The notes under the pieces: model-generated
Told to the model about the DNA's origin: nothing
What the model saw: only the letters and a program-made list of their open reading frames with translations
Databases searched by the model: none
Program-made: the position numbers and the translations under genes
Origin: Platerodrilus igneus
Taxonomy: Eukaryota > Arthropoda > Insecta > Coleoptera > Lycidae
Direction: 5' to 3'
DNA length: 64,000 bases
Assembly (NCBI GenBank): GCA_036346225.1
Contig: JARFIW010000500.1
Location: forward strand, 3,038,001 to 3,102,000
Shown: positions 59,601 through 64,000 of the stretch, piece by piece
Layout: the number at the start of each line of letters is the position of its first letter
Position numbering within the stretch: the stretch's first letter is position 1

Positions 59601-61532
59601 TTGAGATACAGGTCCAACCAATTTCAAGATGTAAAACCTAATGACGAAAAAATAAGTGCACTTAAATCTGATGATTATTATAAACAACTACAGGTGTTGG
59701 TTGTGAAATATTTTTAACTAATGATTGTGCGAAAGGATATATAGAAAAAACTATTAATTCGATAAAGGTTCAAGTGCAGGGGGAACTTGGCAGCCAAAGG
59801 CTGTTTACCCCCCTTAACATACCTTACATGTAATTTTCCATTGCTCCACCCGAAGGTACTACATTGGCCAAGAAGTTTTTTTTACCTAGAAAATTTGAAA
59901 TTTTGCCGAACCCTTGCTGTTCCAAGCAAGGTAGGAATCTTTAACGTGCATGACAACACACACACACCGGACCTCCATTTTACCTCTCATCCGAACAAGG
60001 GTGTATTTTTGTGAAAAATGTTCGCCTAACATTTTTCAAGCGGACCATGTGGGGATTCGAACTAAGGATCTTAGGCGTAGTAGTCACACACATACTGCTA
60101 TGCCACGGAGCTGCCTCCCCCTTCACATACCGCTGAATATTGCGGAAATAGAGTATATAACTGTAAAACAATAGTTGATCGAACTGCATCAAACAAGAAA
60201 GAACAGCAGCTATGTTCAAAGACAACAAACATAGAAACAAGAAGAAAATTGTTCAAAGCATATGTGTGGAGCACAGCACAGTATGTCTATGAAATAGGGG
60301 TACTAGGAAAAGGAGACAGAAAGAGATAGAAGCCTTTGGGAATGTTGTGCTTCAGATGTATGAGGATGGTAGCATTGACAGACAATGTTAATAACAAATA
60401 GGTTATCGAAATAGTAGAGAAATAAAGATATCTATGGAAAACAAAAAAAATAAGAAAAATAGAAGGACGTGATACGTTCTAAGGTATTTCTGGAGAATAG
60501 CACGGGATATATTACAAGCAGAGATAGGAAAAAAGAGGTAGACTGAGATCAGACTTTCGCACGCAGATAGTGGTAGATGCATTTCAGGGAAATGTGAAGG
60601 TTAGTTCAAAATAGGAAACATTGAGGATACGCGTCTAACCAGTTCCAGGGCTGAAGACCTGGTTAGATAGCCTCATTGTTTCCTATTTTGAACTAACCTT
60701 CACATTTCCCTGAAATTTGCACAGTCTGCATCTATCACTATCTGCATGCGAAAATCTGATCTCTTATTAAACAAGCTAAAATATATGTAATATGGATAGT
60801 ATCATGAACAGCCTTATTAAACAGTTTATTATTTCAGTGGAAACAATAGTGATTATGATGAAGATAAAGATCTTTAAAGTTTTAATGCATTTAAAACAAT
60901 AAAACATCTAGTCGTATTTTATATATATTTAAACCATCAACACAAATATTTAAATGCGCAGGGAACAATATACTACACACAGGGGGTAGGGCTACACTTT
61001 AGAATCATTTAAAGAACAGAGTATTGCAGTGACATAATTAATAAAGCTCTGTCTCTCTCAGTGCACAAGATCTTAGTTTTCTGCTTTCTACTTATTATTC
61101 ATCAGACTAAAGTTACCATTTTAGAGTTGTCCCTTATTTTTTATTGATAAACATGAATCTGCTTATTATACAAGGGAAGATGCATCAGGTTATTGAGAAT
61201 TTTAAGGTAGGATATTTGACATTTTCTCTGCGTGATTAAACAAAATATTCTCATAAATAGATAACGGACAACAGACTATGATAAGATTTAAATACAAAGA
61301 AATCTATACTTACAGGCAGGCTATCAAGATATTTCTTGTAATTACAAAACACTGCAAGATACACCAGATTTCTATGTAACAATCTGAGAAAATGCATCAT
61401 GTCCTGAATTGTAATTGGATTTTGAAGTCCTTTCAATCGTTTAAGTAATTGTTCATTCTCGTCTAATAACGTTTGAATATATGTTTGGCTTGGTGTAAGC
61501 TTGCCATTAGGTGTAATAAGTTGTGAATTCAT
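52857..61532 (-). CDS. SS18-like (SSXT-domain) chromatin-remodelling subunit, two coding exons
   Basis: Exon 1 is 61532-61314 and exon 2 is 53669-52857, both phase 0, joined across a 7.6-kb intron into a 343-residue protein. Residues about 13-70 match the SSXT/SNH domain of SS18/SS18L1: TPSQTYIQTLLDENEQLL and LLHRNLVYLAVFCN, with the family's LDENNHLI and LLHRNLVYLA pattern. The rest (residues 74-343) is low-complexity and rich in Gln, Asn, Ser, Tyr and Pro, like the QPGY region of SS18, here with many PPPYG, QPPNYA and YPGAPYPS-type pieces. SS18 proteins are subunits of SWI/SNF (BAF) and act in the nucleus; the SNH domain contacts BRM/BRG1. It is diverged from vertebrate SS18, with a four-residue-longer middle loop (QNPITIQDMMHF). 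A further small exon inside the intron cannot be excluded. Confidence 0.8.
54013..54440 (-). other. Unassigned coding-like island on the minus strand
   Basis: A splice-acceptor-like TTTGAATTTCAG (ends about 54386) precedes a 66-codon open stretch with NYNERLMKEIKRRTQGSEE and a stop at 54186. Another frame continues DSDTFDKREEANEKNNS. It is less AT-rich than its surroundings. KEIKRRT recalls the C-terminal block of Mutator/IS256-type transposases, but that is a weak match. It could be a decayed transposon or an alternative last exon of the SS18-like gene. Confidence 0.25.
54470..55835 (+). mobile_element. CR1/Jockey-like LINE RT, 5'-truncated
   Basis: VVNDLISVIDESN and VFLDFSKAFDTINHQLLLA (54500-54610), IDWFKSYLQNRSQSVQIN, QGSILGPLLFAIF, the intact catalytic YADDILLYIA (54808), then open 54894-55286 with NGLSLNISKTIAM and LVLSQMDYCCVVFY. 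C-terminal pieces to 55658 (FDNVNVRSFKQQILRML). The tail is AATAAATGATATTTATTATT at 55798-55825. At least five frame breaks. Confidence 0.75.
57336..57633 (-). mobile_element. tRNA-derived SINE, full length, minus strand
   Basis: About 298 bp, flanked by AATAAGTTTGACA (57323-57335 and 57634-57646), which lies in the RT sequence of the host LINE. Read on the minus strand: tRNA-like head GGCTCCGTGGCATAGTGGTA with A box, B box GGTTCGAATCCC, a body with TTAGGCGAGCATTTTTCG and TGGAGGTCCCGTGTGTG, and a 3' end GGTGGAGCATTGGAAAATCA. No poly(A). Confidence 0.9.
58927..59226 (+). mobile_element. tRNA-derived SINE, full length, first of a tandem pair
   Basis: Starts AGGCGGCTCCGTGGCGTAGT after GTATATAGATTGT (58914-58926) and ends ACATGTAAT before GTATATAGGTTGT (59227-59239). 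A box TGGCGTAGTGG and B box GGTTCGAATCC are intact, so Pol III promotion is possible. The T arm pairs (CGGG...CCCG) but the acceptor stem does not, so this is not a tRNA gene. Confidence 0.9.
59240..59539 (+). mobile_element. tRNA-derived SINE, full length, second of a tandem pair
   Basis: Follows the first copy after one 13-bp repeat and is itself followed by GTATATAGGTTGT (59540-59552). Its B box is mutated (GGCTTCAAATCCC) and the A box has GGCGTATTTGG. About 90% like the first copy by eye. Confidence 0.9.
59824..60116 (-). mobile_element. tRNA-derived SINE, full length, minus strand
   Basis: Flanked by CCCCCTTAACATACC (59809-59823) and CCCCCTTCACATACC (60117-60131). Body as in the other copies, with a damaged B box (GATTCGAACTAAGGATC on the plus strand). 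Confidence 0.9.
60132..60660 (+). pseudogene. Type-B 3' module of RTE-like locus 2
   Basis: Parallels 15290-15832: GTGTGGAGCACAGCACAGTA (60264), a TTACAAGCAGAGATAGGAAA block (60512) and CCAGTTCCAGGGCTGAAGAC (60640). No (ATG)n tail: the sequence turns back on itself instead. Confidence 0.7.
60537..60763. repeat. Inverted repeat formed by the LINE 3' end
   Basis: 60537-60645 (GATCAGACTTTCGCACGCAG...TTCAGGGAAATGTGAAGG) is mirrored by 60662-60763 (CCTTCACATTTCCCTGAAAT...CTGCATGCGAAAATCTGATC). The right arm contains TGCACAGTCTGCATCTATCA, which the left arm lacks in part. Confidence 0.85.
60764..61313. other. Intron sequence next to SS18-like exon 1
   Basis: AT-rich, no element recognised apart from TTATTATACAAGGGAAGATG at 61155, a fragment of the MITE seen at 50798. 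Confidence 0.4.
61314..61532 (-). CDS. SS18-like gene, exon 1 (SSXT/SNH domain)
   Basis: 73 codons from ATG (61532) to SLP, followed by the donor GTAAGTATAG (61313-61304). Unspliced, the frame would run on 20 codons to a stop at 61251. The start is the first ATG in frame, shortly after an AT-rich leader. Confidence 0.85.
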
Positions 61533-62070
61533 TTTAGTGTATTAACATCTATTTCAATAAATACTCGCACAACAATTTTATTAGAATAAAATACTGTACA
61601 CTCACGTAAGACAAAATATTTGCTAATCGCAAAAATTAAAACAATGAGACATTCATCTGATAATAAAATGTTTATGACATCTAACAATAACACATTGTTT
61701 TGTAACTACTGTTTAAACACCTAACACGGCTTAGCTTAACCTATAAACAACATTAATCACATGATATAAACAGAATAACGGTATTCATGTCATTCACAAA
61801 GCCCTTTTCATTGGTTATATAAACCTTGCTTTACCGTTACATCCAATTGCGCATTTGTGTGCACAGATGCGTCGTATGTACGTTTTCGTTATGCATGTTT
61901 CTTTTGCTTGGCGCGTAAATTCAAACCGCTCTTTCCTCTCAAGCTCCAACAGGTTTTTTTTTTGGGACTCATGTCTACAGACAGGAATTACTTTCGGCTG
62001 TTTTATTTTCGCATGCGCATCCTGTCCGCCTTCGTCGGCGCAAATTTTAAAATATTAAGAAGTATATAAT
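61533..62070 (-). promoter_or_regulatory. Likely promoter region of the SS18-like gene
   Basis: The 500 bp upstream of the SS18-like ATG include a less AT-rich part (61840-62050) with an NRF1-like palindrome TCGCATGCGCATCC (62010-62023) and CTTCGTCGGCGCAAATT. Two overlapping short frames there (61855-62069) look accidental. Confidence 0.35.
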
Positions 62071-62322
62071 TCATTGGTTAAATAAATCTGTGGATAAGTA
62101 TATAATAATCATAGACAAAAACTGTCTATGATAATAATGCCACAATAATTGCTGTTGTAGATATAAACTTTTTGCGATTTCTCTGTCTTCAAGATTAAAA
62201 ACTGGATAATACCATAATCACAAACCACATATGACCATGATAAAATAAAACAATACAGGGATAATAGTATATTCCATTCCATTGATTTTAGATCTGCTTA
62301 TATTAACAAGTAGAATGTTGAA
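62071..62322. other. AT-rich spacer
   Basis: Contains an imperfect hairpin ATCATAGACAAAAACTGTCTATGAT (62108-62132). Nothing else seen. Confidence 0.4.
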
Positions 62323-63946
62323 CTACATATTAAAAAGGTGAGTGTTGAAAAGTTTTTTTTTAAATATCAGGTATAATAAAGTAACATTAAAATTTACATT
62401 CATAAGCTGTATAGCAGTCAAATCTGCCTCTTCCAAAGTAGGTTTATTTAATTTTGACATTCTTACAAAATGTTGTGAATAAACCGTGTTTTCAATAGCT
62501 TTATTGTAAGGCGGACATATACTGTGTATATATTTTTTACTGCCCTGTGTTTTTAAATGCCTTTTACCAGAACCCTTTGCAATGTAATATCGTTGGCAAA
62601 CGTAAGTCATTACAACATCATTTAAGGTTTTATATGAACCATGTTTATCAATATACAAAGAATGCGTTTGCAGTTCCAAAGCTATTCTTCCATAGTTTAA
62701 ATTCATCAACATTTGAAAAATGTAATTTTAGATGAAATTTTAATTGGTGGTTTCCATCGAAGTGATTGTACAAAATTGCTTTAGACACAAATATAACCTG
62801 AACTTTTTTTTATGATATCTGTAATGCGTAATACTTGAAAAATTATTTTTACATTCTTTGTATTGATGGCAATATGCCTTTCGCAGTCGGTCCAGAAATT
62901 TTATCTAAAACATTTTTTTGCACATTTTAACAAATAATTATTTAAGTGATCATACATACCAGGATGGAATTTCATCACATGTCTCTATAGGTTAGACTAT
63001 TTTGAAAATGTTTTCCAGTACTTGTTGCATATGGTCGAACATTTAAATGTTTTCTTTGGTGCAATCTCATTTTAAACCTATAAATTACAAAGATACTAAG
63101 TTCAACTAGGTACCTTCAACATATTTTTTACACTAATTAACATACCAGGATGTATTTTTTGTATATAACTTTTTAAATTACAATGTTTAGAATAATTCCT
63201 GATAAACAAATAGCTGAAATTAATAAAGTAGGAAGGTAGGATAACCTACAGAGTAACTTCTTCGTCTATGCCATTTACAAACAATAATAGTGTCAATTCT
63301 GCATGCAAAACTCAGGGAGCCAAAGTGGAATTCGGGTCTGTAGACAGCAAGTTTTTTTCGAAGTCCAATCTACAAATCAGGTTAGTAAGTTTACAGTTGC
63401 CTTTAGAATTGGTGTGTTCTGGCATATGCATTGTTAAATAATCATTGATGATATGTATCCAACTAAACACTGGTTTGCAACTCTATTCATATAAACAACA
63501 TTCACAAATCATTTAATACTAGGTAACTAGGACAACACTCCCAATTAAACATCATTGCCTACTAATAAAACTAATTATGAAATAATCTAAAAATACACAA
63601 CAACGCACCCCTTTCTAAAGATCCAACCTTGTGGGTGGTTTGATTATTCCACCAGATTTGGTTACAATAGTATCAGGTTTTGGAATGATCACTTTCTCTG
63701 CGGAACCTTACAGTAGGTGATACACAACTACTACTCTTTAAAGAGATGGCATTACAAGTAGTAACTGGATAAGATTCCCATCTCATCAACAGAGCTTTGA
63801 CTGGAGGTGCCATGTTCCACAGGTGGTTTTGTTGACGCCTCAGAAATTATGATTGGAATGTCAGCAGAGCTACCTGAATTTGAACTGACATCCTGTTGTA
63901 AGCAAATACAATCTGCATGAACTACACGCACTTTATTATTACTCAT
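62323..63946 (-). pseudogene. C2H2 zinc-finger gene, multi-exon, frameshifted
   Basis: Reading leftwards: first exon from ATG at 63946 (MSNNKVRVVHADCICLQQDV), open to 63752; other frames continue TTCNAISLKSSSCVSPTVR and VIIPKPDTIVTKSGG, so two frameshifts. Then come three degenerate C2H2 fingers. One is at 63213-63145 (FIRNYSKHCNLKSYIQKIH, acceptor TTTCAG, donor GTATGT). The second is at 63074-62960 (MRLHQRKHLNVRPY, a TGEKPY-type linker, then a frame break and VMKFHPG before GTATGT). The third is at 62880-62800 (YCHQYKECKNNFSSITHYR). The last exon has LHFSNVDEFKLWKNSFGTAN and, after a frameshift, CQRYYIAKGSGKRHLKTQGS. That is a block I recall from metazoan proteins combining C2H2 fingers with a YYCNRSG...GKGKRxLKxQGS domain. 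Missing Cys residues and frame breaks indicate a pseudogene. Confidence 0.5.
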
Positions 63947-64000
63947 AACTAAATATGTAGTAATTCAGAACTGTCACGTTTCCTTTACTCCACATTTTAG

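Larger units (their letters stand above)
55848..60660 (+). mobile_element. RTE-like LINE, locus 2, with four SINE insertions
   Basis: Endonuclease: VGKLENLKIEIDRLALDIVG, KVRWPEAGDFWSGDFRVIH (55943-56100), IIQVYMPTSSYNEEEVEVI, then FGLGTRNDRGNRLVEFCYKN (56382) and RNQIDYIIVRQRFRNQ with SYPEANIDTDH (56514-56615). Linker: TKDILYLIVERRKYKNRSD, KLIRMNFRDIKPY. RT: a SINE interrupts it at 57336-57633; then VRQGCVLSPLIFSFYIEEAM (57781) and RFANDIAVLASS (57904; FADD changed to FAND). C-terminus: NENLQEVKDFCYLGSQIT and MTWTDKVKNKEV-type block near 58378. The same triplicated 3' end as locus 1 follows, with SINEs at 58927, 59240 and 59824. The 5' start resembles the copy at 27270. Numerous stops. Confidence 0.8.
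53670..61313 (-). other. 7.6-kb intron of the SS18-like gene, filled by transposable elements
   Basis: Starts GTAAGTATAG and ends TTTAATTTCAG on the minus strand. It contains a CR1/Jockey-like LINE (54470-55835), an RTE-like LINE (55848-60660) and four SINEs, all dead. The LINEs lie antisense to the gene. Confidence 0.7.

Noticed and set aside
61855..62069. Two overlapping 67- and 70-codon plus-strand frames
   Set aside because: Less AT-rich promoter-like region upstream of the SS18-like gene; two frames open at once, no domain, no splice support.

Overview
The window is AT-rich animal nuclear DNA, most likely from an insect. Evidence for this is a 50-bp intron with consensus splice sites, metazoan genes (UTP23, an SS18-type SSXT protein, a C2H2 zinc-finger gene), and a mix of BEL/Pao, Gypsy, pogo, PIF/Harbinger, hAT, RTE-like and CR1/Jockey-like elements plus a tRNA-derived SINE. 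The insect order cannot be told from the sequence. Most of the 64 kb is transposable-element sequence in various stages of decay. Only two host genes look intact.

Left part (1-9.1 kb): mostly non-coding. Three related GC-richer units (about 2807-3220, 4234-4782, 5844-6390) each carry a 5' splice donor on the minus strand. They look like duplicated promoter/first-exon units of a minus-strand gene whose body would lie beyond the left edge, although old LTR-like repeats cannot be excluded. A 44-bp minisatellite and a foldback element follow. UTP23 (8309-9114, plus, two exons) is intact.

TE-rich middle (9.7-50.4 kb): MITEs, a hAT remnant, an R1-type LINE tail, several RTE-like LINEs, two degraded CR1/Jockey-like LINEs, a Harbinger transposase, and one young near-complete LINE (28.5-32.4 kb) with PHD-type ORF1 and EN-RT ORF2. 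A large AT-rich palindrome comes next. After it lies the most complex locus (35.6-46.8 kb): a BEL/Pao element is split in its gag zinc knuckle by a young Gypsy element with nearly identical LTRs. The Gypsy pol is itself split by a 2.3-kb copy of the BEL-pogo sequence found downstream, flanked by a 380-bp direct repeat of Gypsy RT.

Right part (52.8-64 kb): a minus-strand SS18-like gene has two visible coding exons (61314-61532 and 52857-53669) separated by a 7.6-kb intron. The intron holds a CR1/Jockey-like LINE and an RTE-like LINE that carries four full-length SINE insertions with clear target-site duplications. Upstream of this gene, on the same strand, is a frameshifted C2H2 zinc-finger gene (62323-63946).

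UTP23 acts in nucleolar 18S rRNA processing and the SS18-like protein is expected in SWI/SNF chromatin remodelling. They are not functionally linked; the rest of the window is explained by repeated nested transposition.
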